Source of the DNA: Streptomyces aureocirculatus
GTDB taxonomy: Bacteria; Actinomycetota; Actinomycetes; Streptomycetales; Streptomycetaceae
Direction of reading: 5' to 3'
DNA: 64,000 bases
Assembly: GCF_000720475.1 (NCBI RefSeq)
Contig: NZ_JOAP01000020.1
Span: 171,393-235,392 of the forward strand
Of this stretch, positions 28,401 to 40,001 are shown piece after piece. The notes below the pieces were generated by a model. It had not been told where the DNA came from and made no database searches. It was given only the letters and a program-made list of their open reading frames with translations. The translations under genes were made by a program, and so were the position numbers. Numbering within the stretch: position 1 is the first letter of the stretch; every line of letters begins with the position of its first letter.

Positions 28401-31400
28401 CGCTATTCGCACAGGTGCTGGGGCGTTCGCAGGTCGGCCTCGACACGAACTTCTTCGAGGCGGGCGGGCACTCGCTGCTCGCGATCCGCCTGGTGGCCCG
28501 TATCCGCGCCGTGCTGGGCGTGGACCTGGACCTGAGCACGCTGTTCGACGCTCCCACGGTCGCCCTCCTGGCGATCCGCCTGGACGGCGCGGAACAGAGC
28601 CGCCCGGCGCTGGTCCCGCAGGAGCGGCCGGACCGCGCCCCGCTGTCGTCCGCGCAACAGCGCTTGTGGTACCTGCACCGTGTCGAGGGCCCCAGCCCCA
28701 CCTACAACGTCCCCCTGGTGCACCGCTTGTCGGGCGAACTCGACCGGGACGCGCTCGAAGGAGCGCTCGGGGATGTCGTGGCCCGGCACGAGAGCCTACG
28801 GACCGTCTACGCGGAAGCGGGCGGCACGCCCTTCCAGCGGGTCATCGACGCCTCTGAGCTGCGGATCTCCCTGCCCGTCACCGTGGTGGACGACGAGGAG
28901 GCGCTGCACGCGCGGCTGCTCGACGCCGTCCGCCACCCCTTCGATCTGGCGTCCGAGCCCCTCCTGCGAGCGGAGCTGTTCGCACTCGCGCCCGCAGAGC
29001 ACGTCCTGGCGATCACGGTCCACCACATCGCTGCCGACGGTTGGTCCATGGCGCCGCTCGCCCGAGACCTCGCCACCGCGTACGCGTCCCGTCTGCAAGG
29101 CATCGAGCCCTGCTGGGACGCCATGCCGGCGCGATATTCCGACTACGCCCGCTGGCAGCGCGAACTGCTTGGCGAGGCAACCGATCCCCACGGACTCCTC
29201 CACCGGCAACTGGACCACTGGTCGACCGCGCTGGCGGGCCTCCCCGAGGAACTCACGCTCCCGTACGACCGCCCCCGGCCGGCCATCGCCTCGCACAACG
29301 GCGCCAGGGTCCGCCTGCGGATCGACGAGGACCTGCACGCCGCGCTCACCGAGCTGGCACGCCGGTCTGGAGCAAGCCTCCACATGGTCCTGCACGCGGG
29401 ACTGGCGGCGCTGCTGACCAAGCTGGGAGCGGGCACCGACATCCCCGTCGGTACCGTCATCGCCGGCCGCACCGATGAGGTCCTGGACGACCTGGTGGGC
29501 TTCTTCGTCAACACCCTCGTGCTGCGCACTGACACTTCGGCCGATCCCGACTTCACCCAACTGCTCGAGCGCGTCAGGGGCACCGCACTCGCGGCCTACG
29601 CGAACCAGGACGCGCCCTTCGAGCAAGTGGTGGAGGCGCTGAACCCGACGCGGTCACCCGCCCGCCACCCGCTCTTCCAGGTCGCACTCTCCCTGGACGC
29701 CGACGAGTCCACGGACCTGGGACTGCCTGATCTGGAGACGTCCAGGATCTCCGTACCGACCGCGACCGCCAAATTCGACCTGGACATCGGTGTCTACGAG
29801 CGGCGGTCGGCCGCAGGCGAGTGCCGAGGTCTGGAAGCGACCATCGACTACGCCACCGACCTGTTCGACCACGCCACGGTCGAGAACCTGGGCACGCGCT
29901 GGATCCGGTTGCTGGAAACAGCGGTGCGGGACCCGTCCGTGCCGATCAGCGGAATCGACGTGCTCACCGAGGACGAACGACGCCACCTCCTCGCGGGCGC
30001 CGATGGGGCAGGCGTGGCCGAGCCGGCGACCGAGACCATTCCGGATCTTTTCCGTGCCCAGACGCATCGTGCGCCCGACGCGGTCGCCGTCGCCGGCAAC
30101 GGCACCGTTCTCACCTACGCCCAAGTGAACACCCGGGCGAACCGACTCGCGCACGCCCTGATCGCCCGTGGCATCGGAGTGGAGGACATCGTCGCCCTCG
30201 CCCTGCCACGGTCGCCCGACCTCGTCGTGGCGATCCTCGCGGTGCTCAAGGCAGGAGCGGCCTACCTGCCCCTGGACCCGGAGTACCCGACCCCACGTCT
30301 CGTCACCATGATCCAGGACGCAAAGCCCGCGCTGCTGCTAGCGGACGCCTCCACCGCCGGTCTCGGCACGCCTGCTCCGCTCCTGCGGCTCGACGAGGTG
30401 GAGACCGTGACCGAACTGCGGGGCCGGCCGGACACGGACCCGGTGACCGGCCCGTCGCCCGAACACCCCGCCTACGTCATCTACACCTCCGGTTCCACCG
30501 GCACCCCCAAGGGTGTCGTGGCACGCCACGCAGGCGTGGCCAACATCGCGGCCCGGTACCAGGCGTGGGTGTTCGGGCCCGCGGCCGCGGGCCAGGGTGG
30601 CCGGCGGCTGCGGGTGGCCCTCACCGCATCGGTGTCCTTCGACGCATCATGGGGCCAGCTCGCCGCCCTGACGGCCGGACACGAACTGCACGTACCCGAT
30701 GCCGCCACCTGGCGAGACGCCCACCGTCTCGTGGCCTGGCTGGCGGAACACCGGATCGACACGGTCGACGCCACGCCCTCGCACATGCGGGTCCTGCTGG
30801 ACCAGGGGCTGTTCGAGCACCCGGGCTGGCGCCCCGGCGTGGCCGTGCTCGGCGGCGAGGAACTGCCGGACCGGCTCTGGCGGGAACTGCGGAGCACCGA
30901 CGGGCTGTCGTCCTACAACATGTACGGGCCGACCGAGTGCACCGTGGACGCCGTACAGGCGTCGCTGGCAGAGACCGACGGCCCCGTCCTCGGCCACCCG
31001 GTGCCCGGTACCCGTGCCTACGTTCTGGACGCCGCACTGCGACCGGTGCCGTCCGGAGTGACCGGTGAGCTGTACGTGGCGGGCACCGGCCTGGCGCGTG
31101 GCTATCTGCGCCGTCCGGGAGCGACCGCCGCGAGCTTCGTGGCCGACCCGTACGGCCCGCCCGGCACCAGGATGTACCGCACCGGAGACCTGGCCCGTCG
31201 GCGACCCGACGGACAACTCGTCTTCGCCGGGCGGGCGGACGACCAGGTCAAGGTACGTGGCCACCGCGTCGAGCCCGGTGAGATCGAAACCGTCCTGTCC
31301 ACCCACCCCCGGATCGGGCAAGCCGCCGTCGTCACCCACACCGGCCACAAGGGGGGCACTCGGCTGGCCGCCTACCTGGTGCCCGCCACCGACGCCGCGA

Positions 31401-32980
31401 TCGACCTTGCCGAGGCCCGGTGCTTCCTCCAGGAACGCGTCCCCTCCTACATGGTGCCGTCCGCGTTCACGACGCTCACGGCTCTGCCGCTGAACGCCAA
31501 CGGGAAACTCGATCGGCACGCCCTGCCCGCACCGGACTTCGGCGCGATGGCGGGAAGCGGCAGAGCCGCGCGCACCCGTGAGGAGCGGGCGCTGTGCGGG
31601 CTGTTCGCCGAAGTGCTGGACGTGCCCTCGGTCGGCGTCGACGACGACTTCTTCGCACTGGGCGGTCACTCCCTGCTCGCCACGCGCCTGGCGAGCCGTA
31701 TCAGCGAGGTTCTGGACGCACCCTTCGGCCTGTCGGCCCTCCTGGAGGCTCCGACACCGGCACGGCTCGCCCGGCGACTGCGCACGGCCGACCCCCATGC
31801 CGAGTCGGCCCATGTGACCGACGCGGAAGCGGCGCTCAGTCCTTCGCTGCGCTTCTCCGCCTCCCCACGATCCGCCGGTGGTCCCCGAGAGGTGCTGTTG
31901 ACCGGAGCCACGGGATTCGTCGGTGCCTTCCTCCTGGCGGAGCTGATGGATCGGACATCGGCCGGCGTGCACTGTCTCGTCCGCGCCCGGACCGACGCTC
32001 ACGCCCGCGAGCGCCTGTCCGATGTCCTGGCAACCTACGGCGTCGAGAGAGCGCTGAGCGACCCCCGGCTGCACATCGTGCGGGGTGATCTGGCCGACAC
32101 CGATCTGGGTCTGGATCAGGCCGACTTGAACCGGTTGCGCGACACAATCGACACCATTGTCCACAGCGGCGCCCACGTCCACCATCTGTCACCGTACGCC
32201 CGGCTGAAACCCGTCAATGTGGAAGGCACCCGGAGCCTGCTGAAGCTGGCGGCCGACGGACAGCCGAAGGCTTTCCACCACCTGTCGACTCTCGCCGTGT
32301 TCCGGCCCGGCACGAATTCCCGGACCGTGACGGAAGACGCACGGATCGACGACGAACAGCATTCGCTCGGCAAGGGATACGCGGCGAGCAAGTGGGTGGC
32401 CGAACGCATGGTGCAGCGGTCCTTCGGCCAGGGAGCCAGTGGCGGCATCTACCGTCTGGGCCGCATCTGGGCCCACACCTCGACGGGTGCGGTCGGCCTG
32501 AACGACATGTTCTCCCGGCTGCTCACCAGTTGCGCGACGCTCGGCTGCTACCCGGAGGACGAGGAGCTGCACGAGACGCTGTTCCCTGTCGACGTTCTCG
32601 CCCGCGCCGTCGTCGACACGCTGCGCAACGGTGACGAAGCCGGCCGAGTGCACCACCTGCACCATCCGCACAGGACCGGACCGGGTGCCTTCATGGCCGG
32701 TTACGACCGAAAGCACGGAACCCGGTCGGAAGCGCTTCCGCTCACCGCGTGGTTGCAGCGCCTGCGCCGTGCGACGGAACAGGGCAAGGAGCTGCCGATC
32801 CTCCCCTACCAGGCGTACCTGGAGGAGCACGCCAGGAAAGCGGAGCCGAACCGACCGTCGCTGGAATTCGACAACAGCAGGACTCTCGCTCGACTGAGGG
32901 AGTTGGGCGTTCCGGTGCCGGACATCGACGACGCCGCTATCCGCAGCTACTGGGACTTCGTCGAAGGCGAGAGGAGGTAA
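25436..32980 (+). CDS. NRPS C-A-T-C-A-T-R, reductive (aldehyde) release
   Basis: This is a two-module NRPS of about 2514 residues. I chose TTG 25436 because AGGAGG lies 7 bases upstream. Domains are: C1 (residues about 30-480, EntF-like; active site HHGAVDA near 160), A1 (about 500-965; pocket D-A-W-L-V-G-A-V-M-K, leucine-like), T1 ([10 protein letters not shown] near 1010), C2 (about 1065-1510, HHIAADG), A2 (about 1535-2035; pocket D-A-G-D-L-G-M-V-D-K, nearest the glutamine code DAQDLGVVDK), T2 ([10 protein letters not shown] near 2075) and R (2150-2510; TGATGFVG, later YAASK). R is an NAD(P)H thioester reductase that normally frees a C-terminal aldehyde. Pockets were read by eye. A leading C domain implies N-acylation of residue 1. 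The likely product, an N-acyl-Leu-Gln-type aldehyde or a derived ring, is inference. Confidence 0.93.
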   Translation: MSRHQLRVQPGGGHTPVLGPVAASAQETLPVTAGQREIWLAEQQFPERHQALRLGEYLEIRGEIDPGLFEAALRQVVTEADALRVRLVPGTDGPVQVLDRELYWTLPLVDCGKAPDPEAHARAWISDDMARPLALSRGHLFSFALFKVAPDRWWWYHTYHHGAVDAFGYSLVARRVADVYTSLAQGKEPGPTPFGPLSTLVQADQDYSDSSHREDDRAYWTRQMAGWTHQVRLSPGSHATGGLPSPRRSSEGPPPGAVPRTDLLPLLRPRTLKAAAARAGTSRFRLVFAAIALYTHRLTGAEDVVVGLTVAGRVGPASRETPGMLANSVPVRLTIHPGMPLRDLLAQVDARMREAVEHQRYRGEDLHRDLGLTRGPRTAFSPVVNLIGFDYNITFGGHRCLAHNLSFPLGADMVIMVWDRRDGSGPHMRLHAAPDVYDEAQLVDTQQRLLHFLADMADMADSDLDLSVGRLPVRSADEQRLLLRNGDATAEGAPAVPVPTLFEEQVRRTPDAAAVVADGTKLTYAEVNARANRLAHTLAARGIGAEDVVALALPRTVEHVVSVLAVLKAGAAYVPVDPAYPVARKEYMLADARPALLIDDPRIVTELSEGQPDTDPGIAVDPRQPAYVIYTSGSTGQPKGVVVTHTGIASLTALQAERLRITPDSRVLQFASPSFDASVWELCTALLTGAALVLVPSGTDPVSALTDPSTRVTHALVPPSALAVVPDSDANITTLVVGGEPCPPALLDRWARNRRVLNAYGPTETTVMGAMSRPLDPTGAPPPIGRPIPGNRLYVLNSALQPVASGATGELYIAGPSLARGYLRRPALTASRFVADPYGPPGTLMYRTGDVVRWRPDGELEYVGRADHQVKVRGFRIELGEVEAALTACPGVAQAAVLARPDRQRGDVRLVAYVVADEVGAPPRQLRERLRASLPDHMVPSVFATLDELPRTPNGKLNRDALPDSEPDPEPEPAHQQAPRTPREQLLCALFAQVLGRSQVGLDTNFFEAGGHSLLAIRLVARIRAVLGVDLDLSTLFDAPTVALLAIRLDGAEQSRPALVPQERPDRAPLSSAQQRLWYLHRVEGPSPTYNVPLVHRLSGELDRDALEGALGDVVARHESLRTVYAEAGGTPFQRVIDASELRISLPVTVVDDEEALHARLLDAVRHPFDLASEPLLRAELFALAPAEHVLAITVHHIAADGWSMAPLARDLATAYASRLQGIEPCWDAMPARYSDYARWQRELLGEATDPHGLLHRQLDHWSTALAGLPEELTLPYDRPRPAIASHNGARVRLRIDEDLHAALTELARRSGASLHMVLHAGLAALLTKLGAGTDIPVGTVIAGRTDEVLDDLVGFFVNTLVLRTDTSADPDFTQLLERVRGTALAAYANQDAPFEQVVEALNPTRSPARHPLFQVALSLDADESTDLGLPDLETSRISVPTATAKFDLDIGVYERRSAAGECRGLEATIDYATDLFDHATVENLGTRWIRLLETAVRDPSVPISGIDVLTEDERRHLLAGADGAGVAEPATETIPDLFRAQTHRAPDAVAVAGNGTVLTYAQVNTRANRLAHALIARGIGVEDIVALALPRSPDLVVAILAVLKAGAAYLPLDPEYPTPRLVTMIQDAKPALLLADASTAGLGTPAPLLRLDEVETVTELRGRPDTDPVTGPSPEHPAYVIYTSGSTGTPKGVVARHAGVANIAARYQAWVFGPAAAGQGGRRLRVALTASVSFDASWGQLAALTAGHELHVPDAATWRDAHRLVAWLAEHRIDTVDATPSHMRVLLDQGLFEHPGWRPGVAVLGGEELPDRLWRELRSTDGLSSYNMYGPTECTVDAVQASLAETDGPVLGHPVPGTRAYVLDAALRPVPSGVTGELYVAGTGLARGYLRRPGATAASFVADPYGPPGTRMYRTGDLARRRPDGQLVFAGRADDQVKVRGHRVEPGEIETVLSTHPRIGQAAVVTHTGHKGGTRLAAYLVPATDAAIDLAEARCFLQERVPSYMVPSAFTTLTALPLNANGKLDRHALPAPDFGAMAGSGRAARTREERALCGLFAEVLDVPSVGVDDDFFALGGHSLLATRLASRISEVLDAPFGLSALLEAPTPARLARRLRTADPHAESAHVTDAEAALSPSLRFSASPRSAGGPREVLLTGATGFVGAFLLAELMDRTSAGVHCLVRARTDAHARERLSDVLATYGVERALSDPRLHIVRGDLADTDLGLDQADLNRLRDTIDTIVHSGAHVHHLSPYARLKPVNVEGTRSLLKLAADGQPKAFHHLSTLAVFRPGTNSRTVTEDARIDDEQHSLGKGYAASKWVAERMVQRSFGQGASGGIYRLGRIWAHTSTGAVGLNDMFSRLLTSCATLGCYPEDEELHETLFPVDVLARAVVDTLRNGDEAGRVHHLHHPHRTGPGAFMAGYDRKHGTRSEALPLTAWLQRLRRATEQGKELPILPYQAYLEEHARKAEPNRPSLEFDNSRTLARLRELGVPVPDIDDAAIRSYWDFVEGERR

Positions 32981-32983
32981 CCC

Positions 32984-33060
32984 ATGTCGATAGGCACCCC
33001 AGGGGCGACTGCTCCACCGGTAGCAACATGTGCCGTCAGCGGTATGACCGTCAGGAACCA

Positions 33061-33064
<4 letters not shown>
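32984..33064 (+). CDS. 26-residue peptide ORF coupled to NRPS and transporter
   Basis: The ATG at 32984 lies 6 bases after GAGGAGG, which is inside the last codons of the NRPS gene; the NRPS stop is 3 bases upstream. The frame encodes 26 residues (SIGTPGATAPPVATCAVSG, then MTVRNQ) with one Cys. Its TGA overlaps the GTG start of the transporter gene (GTGA). This tight packing argues that it is translated, either as a coupling leader or as a real small peptide. I recognise no family. Confidence 0.5.
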
Positions 33065-35526
<2,462 letters not shown>

Positions 35527-35528
35527 CC

Positions 35529-35804
35529 ATGGCCTGCCCAACCGCCTCCGACAAGACCTGTATCCGTTGCGGGTGTCGGACGGCGGGGGAGAGGCCGCTA
35601 CAGAACCCGACCTGGCCGAAAGCGGACGCGGATGGATCAGTGCAGCCTTCCTCCGCCGGTCCGGCCCTTCCGAACCGCCCCTTCACACCCCCCGTGCCCC
35701 GACCGTATCGGGGTAGCGCCGATGCCCCGGAGGACTCACATGACGCAAGGCAACAACCCGTTCGACGACGACGAGGCGCGGTTCACGGTGCTTGTCAACG
35801 ATGA
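35529..35804 (+). CDS. possible Cys-rich small ORF between transporter and mbtH (doubtful)
   Basis: The ATG at 35529 follows the transporter stop by 2 bases, with GAAAGGG upstream. The frame begins ACPTASDKTCIRCGCRTAG, with four Cys in the first 20 residues. It then turns Pro/Arg-rich and overlaps the mbtH start, where it is clearly a shadow. It may be a short real gene cut by frameshift or chance. The 213 bases to mbtH hold nothing else recognisable. Confidence 0.2.
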   Translation: MACPTASDKTCIRCGCRTAGERPLQNPTWPKADADGSVQPSSAGPALPNRPFTPPVPRPYRGSADAPEDSHDARQQPVRRRRGAVHGACQR

Positions 35805-35970
35805 GGGACAGCACTCGTTGTGGCCTGTCTTCGCCGACGTACCGGACGGCTGGACCGTCGCCCACCCCGACGACACACGACAGGCGTGCCTCGACTACGT
35901 CGACAGGGCGTGGACCGACATGAGGCCACGCAGCCTCGTGAAGGCCGTGGACATGGACAGCACCGCATGA
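35740..35970 (+). CDS. MbtH-family NRPS partner protein (second)
   Basis: This 76-residue MbtH protein has NPFDDDEARFTVLVNDEG, QHSLWPVFADVPDGW and WTDMRPRSL. The ATG at 35740 follows a GGAGG site. It is close in sequence to the MbtH at 7520 and lies in the operon of the reductase-ended NRPS, so it probably activates that enzyme's A domains. MbtH proteins can also cross-complement, so one may serve both NRPS systems. Confidence 0.94.
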   Translation: MTQGNNPFDDDEARFTVLVNDEGQHSLWPVFADVPDGWTVAHPDDTRQACLDYVDRAWTDMRPRSLVKAVDMDSTA

Positions 35971-36149
35971 GGCCGTCGGCTGCCGCAACCGGCGCGCACC
36001 CAGTGCCCGCACCGCGATCACCCGCCTGACCGAGGCACCGACAACGACCGTCCGGGGACCGAGCTCCTCCGGCTCCATGAACGATCGGCGAGCCGATCAC
36101 GAGCTCACGCGGACACCCCGCTCGCCCTCAAGCGTCCAGGAGGCCGTAC

Positions 36150-37433
36150 GTGCACCTCTCAGAGACCCGCGCAGTTCTGCATCGCCATCCTGCCTTGGAA
36201 GGATTCGCCTCTCACGTCAACGACTTCCTCGACACTCACCTTCCTGGTCCCGTCGCCGAGCAGACGGCTCAGCCACCTTGGCTCGAGCTTCGGAAACAGG
36301 CCGCGCATGCCGGGCTCACGGGCTTCGACCTGAAGCGTGGCGAAGGAGGACCAGGGCACGGACACGCCCGTGCGAGAGGCAGGGTGCTGACCGCTTCCGT
36401 CCCCCCGGCCCTGGGACGTGTGGCTCAGGGGCTGGCGATGTTCCTGGCCGGACGACGTGACTGCGACGCACGGGAGATCTTCAGCACGGCGCACGGGGCC
36501 ATGGCTCTGAGGTACGGGACGCCCGCCGTCAGGGATGCGGTCCGCACTCGCGTGGTGGAGCGCGGTGAACTGGCGGGCGTCGCGTCGAGCGAACCGCATT
36601 CGGGGTCGGATCTGCGCGGTCTGCGTACAGTCGCGGTCGACCATGGAGACCATCTGTTGCTCTCCGGGACCAAAGGATTGATCAGTCGGGTGCAGGAGGC
36701 TACGGGGTTCGTCGTCTTCTGCAAGATCGTCGAGCCGGCGCAGGCAGCCGTCCCGGACACCGGCGGCACCTGGCTCCGCGAGGTGCCGCTGTCCGCCCTG
36801 TGGTTGCCGGCGGACAGCGCCGGAGTCGTGACCGACACCACCACACCGCTCGGGCTGCAGGGCTGGAGCATGGGGCATCTCCACTTCGATCGGGTGCGGA
36901 TCGGGAAGCAGTTCCTGCTCGGTGCACCGGGTGACGGTCGGCGGATCTTCGACAACCACTTCTCCGGATGGCGCGTCATGATGGCGCTCGTCTGCCTCGG
37001 GGCGGCGACCGCCGCCATCGAGGAGACGATGAACCGCGCCCGCCACCGCACAGTCGGCCGGACGTCACTGGCAACGATTCCCTCCGTCGTCGCCCGACTC
37101 GGCACCGCGGCGGCCGAAACCCAGGCGGCGACCGCCTGGTGCTTCTCCCTCCTGGAGCGATGCGATCAGGACGGCGGCCAGATGGACGTCGCGGCCTGCT
37201 CCGCCGCCAAGGCACTGGCGACGGACGCCGCCTACCGTGCCGTCGACGTCGCCCTCCAACTGCACGGCAGCGAGGGTTACACCCGGTGCACACCCAATGA
37301 GAAGCGCTTGAGAGACATCCGGGGACTGCGTATCGCCGATGGCCCGAATGACACGCTGTACAGCGTTCTGGCTCACTCCCTGCTCACCGGAACCCGCCCG
37401 ACGGCGCCCCTTGTGGCACAGCGGAGGGCATGA
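36150..37433 (+). CDS. acyl-CoA dehydrogenase-like flavoprotein
   Basis: This 427-residue protein has the acyl-CoA dehydrogenase layout: an N-terminal helical domain, a middle beta domain (GVASSEPHSGSDLRGLR, then LLLSGTKGLIS; GLQGWSMGHLHFD) and a C-terminal helical FAD domain (DVALQLHGSEGYTR). The GTG start follows AGGAGG at 6-base spacing. In the segment that usually holds the catalytic Glu (YEGTxx in medium-chain enzymes) this protein reads ADGPNDT, so the base may be Asp or sit elsewhere. It closes the second NRPS operon. It may dehydrogenate the acyl or aminoacyl group of the product (inference). Confidence 0.85.
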   Translation: MHLSETRAVLHRHPALEGFASHVNDFLDTHLPGPVAEQTAQPPWLELRKQAAHAGLTGFDLKRGEGGPGHGHARARGRVLTASVPPALGRVAQGLAMFLAGRRDCDAREIFSTAHGAMALRYGTPAVRDAVRTRVVERGELAGVASSEPHSGSDLRGLRTVAVDHGDHLLLSGTKGLISRVQEATGFVVFCKIVEPAQAAVPDTGGTWLREVPLSALWLPADSAGVVTDTTTPLGLQGWSMGHLHFDRVRIGKQFLLGAPGDGRRIFDNHFSGWRVMMALVCLGAATAAIEETMNRARHRTVGRTSLATIPSVVARLGTAAAETQAATAWCFSLLERCDQDGGQMDVAACSAAKALATDAAYRAVDVALQLHGSEGYTRCTPNEKRLRDIRGLRIADGPNDTLYSVLAHSLLTGTRPTAPLVAQRRA

Positions 37434-37465
37434 CCGCCGTCCCTGTTCCGACCGGCACGGCGAAT

Positions 37466-37499
37466 GGCCGGGCAGGACACCTTCCAATGGTGCCCGGCC
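37466..37499. terminator. hairpin after the second NRPS operon
   Basis: GGCCGGGCA (37466-37474) and TGCCCGGCC (37491-37499) form a perfect 9-bp stem with a 16-base loop. It lies 33 bases after the acyl-CoA dehydrogenase-like gene and is the likely end of the second NRPS operon. Confidence 0.65.
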
Positions 37500-37560
37500 C
37501 GGCCCGGCGGCTCGGAGGGGGATTTCATGGTTCCCACACACTTGTATGCGGTGCTGTGTG

Positions 37561-37791
37561 CTACCGCAGCTTGTCACTCAGCATCGAGAGATAGAAAGGG
37601 AGCTTCTGGACGGCCCGTTTCGGAACCACGCGCACCTCGACGTTGCCGCGCTGGTGATCGTTGATGACGAGGGTGAATTTCCCGGCGTTCTCACGTACCT
37701 CGGCGGAATACAGGACACGTCCCACCGAGGCATCTTCGGTTACGGGCTTCTCGGTCGGCGCATCATTTTTCACGGTTAACTCCTGGCTCAT
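37561..37791 (-). CDS. small protein with a TTA (bldA-type) codon
   Basis: This is a 76-residue protein of unknown family: MSQELTVKNDAPTEK, then SVGRVLYSAEVRENAGKF, LVINDHQRGNVEVR and ending LSMLSDKLR. The middle is predicted beta-rich. Codon 5 is TTA (37777-37779), the rare leucine codon read by the bldA tRNA in Streptomyces, so translation may be limited to late growth. GC content is lower than in its neighbours, suggesting transfer. The gene faces the second NRPS operon across a terminator. No strong ribosome site is visible. Confidence 0.62.
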   Translation of the reverse strand: MSQELTVKNDAPTEKPVTEDASVGRVLYSAEVRENAGKFTLVINDHQRGNVEVRVVPKRAVQKLPFYLSMLSDKLR

Positions 37792-37996
37792 TGCCGATGT
37801 GCAGCGCGGTGTTTATGGTGCGGTCACAGTGCATATTAGTTCTCGGGTAGGCAGAGAAAGATCAATAGAATGGAGGTGCACCCGATGGGGTGAACATCCC
37901 GATCCTCGCGGGGCGTCGGCGACTTTAGCCGATAGGCTGTATTTCCAGGGGACCTCTTCGGAGATCGGTATTTCAACAGAAAGGGCTGCACAGATT

Positions 37997-38236
37997 ATGC
38001 TCCCTGTACTTCCTGTATTCCTGCTCGGAGCTGCTTCCGCGCCTCTCATGAAGAAGTTGATCCGCGGAACAGTCAAGGGTTCCGTGAAATTGGCGGTGGA
38101 CGCCAAGCGAGTCGCCCATGAGATCAACGAAGACCTGAGCGATATCGCCGCCGAGGCCGCCGCCGAGAAGTTCGCCGCCGACATCCAGGGCGAACCGGCT
38201 GTTCCGTCGCCGGCCAGGAAAACCAGCACGAAGTAG
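37997..38236 (+). CDS. small membrane-associated protein (DUF5132-like)
   Basis: This 79-residue protein has a short hydrophobic N terminus (LPVLPVFLLGAASAPLMKK) followed by a basic amphipathic segment (RGTVKGSVKLAVDAKRVA) and an acidic helix (INEDLSDIAAEAAAEK). The pattern resembles DUF5132 proteins, whose function is unknown. The ATG at 37997 follows GAAAGG. The gene lies in a lower-GC stretch with genes on either side that look horizontally acquired. Confidence 0.62.
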   Translation: MLPVLPVFLLGAASAPLMKKLIRGTVKGSVKLAVDAKRVAHEINEDLSDIAAEAAAEKFAADIQGEPAVPSPARKTSTK

Positions 38237-38279
38237 CCGGGTAGGGGTAGGGGGAGGGGGCGCAGCGCCTAGCGCTCTC

Positions 38280-38420
38280 GACCTCGCTCATCACCGGCTT
38301 GGCGACCACCGGCCCGACACCTCCGCCTCGCGTGTCTACTGGGCCTCGATCGCGAACATGGCACGCCGCCTCACCGCACCCGCCCCCACCTGGCGCGACA
38401 CCCTGGGGCTGGCCATGTGA
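38280..38420 (+). pseudogene. C-terminal gene fragment ending in ATGTGA
   Basis: The frame reads LDLAHHRLGDHRPDTSAS, then RVYWASIANMARRLTAPAPT and WRDTLGLAM before TGA, protein-like right up to the stop. No start or N-terminal part is present upstream, so it is the surviving 3' end of a larger gene. Its stop overlaps the GTG of the next ORF, so the two were once coupled. I cannot name the parent family. Confidence 0.45.
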
Positions 38421-38686
38421 ACGTCGTCGAGCTCCTGGCGGACCTCCAGGCCCAGCACGACGAGACCACGGCCCGAGCCGATGAACTACGCGACCAGATC
38501 GAGCACTTGACTGCCGCCGGGGCCGGGGCCGGGGCCGAGACCGAGACCGAGGCGCGACTCGCGGACCTGGCCACCACCCGGAAGGTCATCGCCGAACTCG
38601 CACCGGCCGCAGCCGCCTCGGACGCCTCACCCGCCAAGGCTTCCTCACCCAACCCGGACGAGGCCACTACCAAGAAACAGACTTAA
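38417..38686 (+). CDS. small coiled-coil protein, probably truncated
   Basis: This 89-residue protein starts at GTG 38417 and overlaps the preceding fragment's stop. Residues 1-60 form a likely coiled coil (VVELLADLQAQHDETTARA, then LADLATTRKVIAELA). The end (SSPNPDEATTKKQT) looks wrong. In another frame the same bases read TQPGRGHYQ, like the PGRGxYQKRT ending that I recall for longer homologues with a winged helix. An internal deletion and frameshift probably removed the C-terminal domain. Confidence 0.5.
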   Translation: MNVVELLADLQAQHDETTARADELRDQIEHLTAAGAGAGAETETEARLADLATTRKVIAELAPAAAASDASPAKASSPNPDEATTKKQT

Positions 38687-38696
38687 CGACCTCTTA
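38652..38696. repeat. direct repeat, left copy (gene 3' end)
   Basis: These 45 bases beginning ACCCGGACGAGGCC and ending near ACTTAACGACCTCT recur at 39355-39398 with a few mismatches and indels. In one frame both copies encode a PGRGxYQ-type C-terminal motif. The copies flank the acetyltransferase gene, whose stop codon lies in this copy. Confidence 0.8.
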
Positions 38697-39275
38697 GCGG
38701 GCTGGAATCGGCACGGCCGACGGCCGCCATTCTCGTCTGAGCAAACCGAACACCCACGAGTCGGATACCTCGCCGTTCACGACGCAGTCTTCGCGCAACG
38801 TCCCTTCACGCACGAATCCGATCTTCTCCAGCACCCGGGCGGATGCCTCGTTGCGCGTATCGGCCTCGGCCTGGACTCGATTCAGGTCCAGTGTGTCGAA
38901 CGCCCACTGCAGCAAGGCGTGCGCGGCCTCTGTCGCGTAGCCGTGGCCCCACATCGCATCGTCGAGGCAGTAACCCAACGACGCGCTGCGGTAGTCCGGG
39001 TCCCATTCGGTCAGACCGCACCAGCCGACGAAGGCACCGTCAGAAGCACGGTCGATGGCCACCCGTGCCCCGGTGCCTTCGTCCGCGATCTTCCGGCACA
39101 TCGCGATGAAGCGGTCGGCGCGGGCATGTTCGGTCCACGGCGGGGAGTCCCAGTAGCGCATCACGTAGGTGCTGCTGTGCAGCGCGAAGAGGGGGTCCGC
39201 GTCGGCGTCGGTGAAGGGGCGCAGTCGCAGGCGTGCGGTGTGCAGTATGGGGGTGGCCAAAGTCATGCGCACCAT
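38694..39275 (-). CDS. GNAT-family N-acetyltransferase (RimJ-like)
   Basis: This 193-residue protein has the RimJ/RimL-type GNAT pattern: LHTARLRLRPFTDADADPL at the N terminus, the acetyl-CoA loop around AMWGHGYATEAAHALL, and NEASARVLEKIGFVREG in the C-terminal half. Members acetylate N-terminal amines, ribosomal proteins or small molecules such as antibiotics; the substrate is unknown here. ATG at 39275 or 39266 could be the start. The gene sits between two copies of a direct repeat, which suggests that it arrived by recombination. Confidence 0.85.
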   Translation of the reverse strand: MVRMTLATPILHTARLRLRPFTDADADPLFALHSSTYVMRYWDSPPWTEHARADRFIAMCRKIADEGTGARVAIDRASDGAFVGWCGLTEWDPDYRSASLGYCLDDAMWGHGYATEAAHALLQWAFDTLDLNRVQAEADTRNEASARVLEKIGFVREGTLREDCVVNGEVSDSWVFGLLRREWRPSAVPIPAR

Positions 39276-39354
39276 CTTGTGTCCTCATGGGGCGGGCAGA
39301 ACACCGAATATCCGATCCTGGTCCGGTCCGGTCCTCACGATCAAGGCACCGCCT

Positions 39355-39398
39355 ACCCGGACGAGGCCGCTACCAGAAACGGACTTAACGCCCTCTCA
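39355..39398. repeat. direct repeat, right copy (gene 3' end)
   Basis: This is the second copy of the repeat at 38652. Here the bases read PGRGRYQKRT followed by TAA in one frame, a clean gene ending without its upstream part. Degraded matches to coding sequence extend about 50 bases to the left. Confidence 0.75.
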
Positions 39399-39544
39399 GC
39401 TCCGGTGCGTAGGACGGCAGGTGGATGATGGTGAGATGGGGGGTTTGAGCTGGAGGTGAGCGCGGACGACGAGGTCGCGGTGGCCCTGCCAGGAGAAGCT
39501 GTTGCGTCCCTTGCCGCGGTGCTTGCGGTGCCGGCGCGGCCGGT

Positions 39545-39790
39545 GGCTTGCGGGCCCTCGACTCGGTCAGCCGCTTCGCGGCCGTCGCGCACCGGCTCTA
39601 CCTCGCACGCGCGGCGTGCCTCACCTACCTGGCCAACCGCGGTGTGCCGGACCACATCCGCGCGCGACGGGCCGGGCACAAGAATGTCAAGACGGCCAAG
39701 CGGTGGTACGTCAAGCCGGACGTAGAGGATCTTCACGGAGCCGCCACGACCTGGGAGTCCGGCTTCTGGCTGTGGACCGGTAGCAGAAAC
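39545..39790 (+). pseudogene. tyrosine recombinase (integrase) C-terminal remnant
   Basis: The frame reads ACLTYLANRGVPDHIRARRA, then GHKNVKTAKRWYVKPDVEDL, the C-terminal active-site region of a phage-type integrase (the GHKNVxT box and the Tyr in RWY). The catalytic N-terminal part is missing and the sequence before VAHRLYLARA is not integrase-like, so it is a dead 3' fragment. It marks a former integrative element. The rest of the 726-base gap 39276-40001 holds no other gene. Confidence 0.72.
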
Positions 39791-40001
39791 CGGGGGATCC
39801 ATCCGGACCCGGCCAAGTCTTCCCACCGGGCAAGGGCGGGATTGTGGAAGGTCTTCAGGTGGTCCCGCCGAGCCTCGTCCGTGCCACCACACTCCCCTCA
39901 AGGGTTCCGGCAGCGACGTACCTGCCGTCGCGAGGGGGCCAAGTCCCGATAGGTTCACCCCGGCGACGTGACTTTTCGTGACTGATGAGAGGGTCGGGCG
40001 G

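Noticed and set aside
32749..33060. Longer N terminus for the ABC exporter, overlapping the NRPS
   Set aside because: It would overlap the reductase domain by 230 bases in another frame. GTG 33061 has a ribosome site and couples to the 26-codon ORF.
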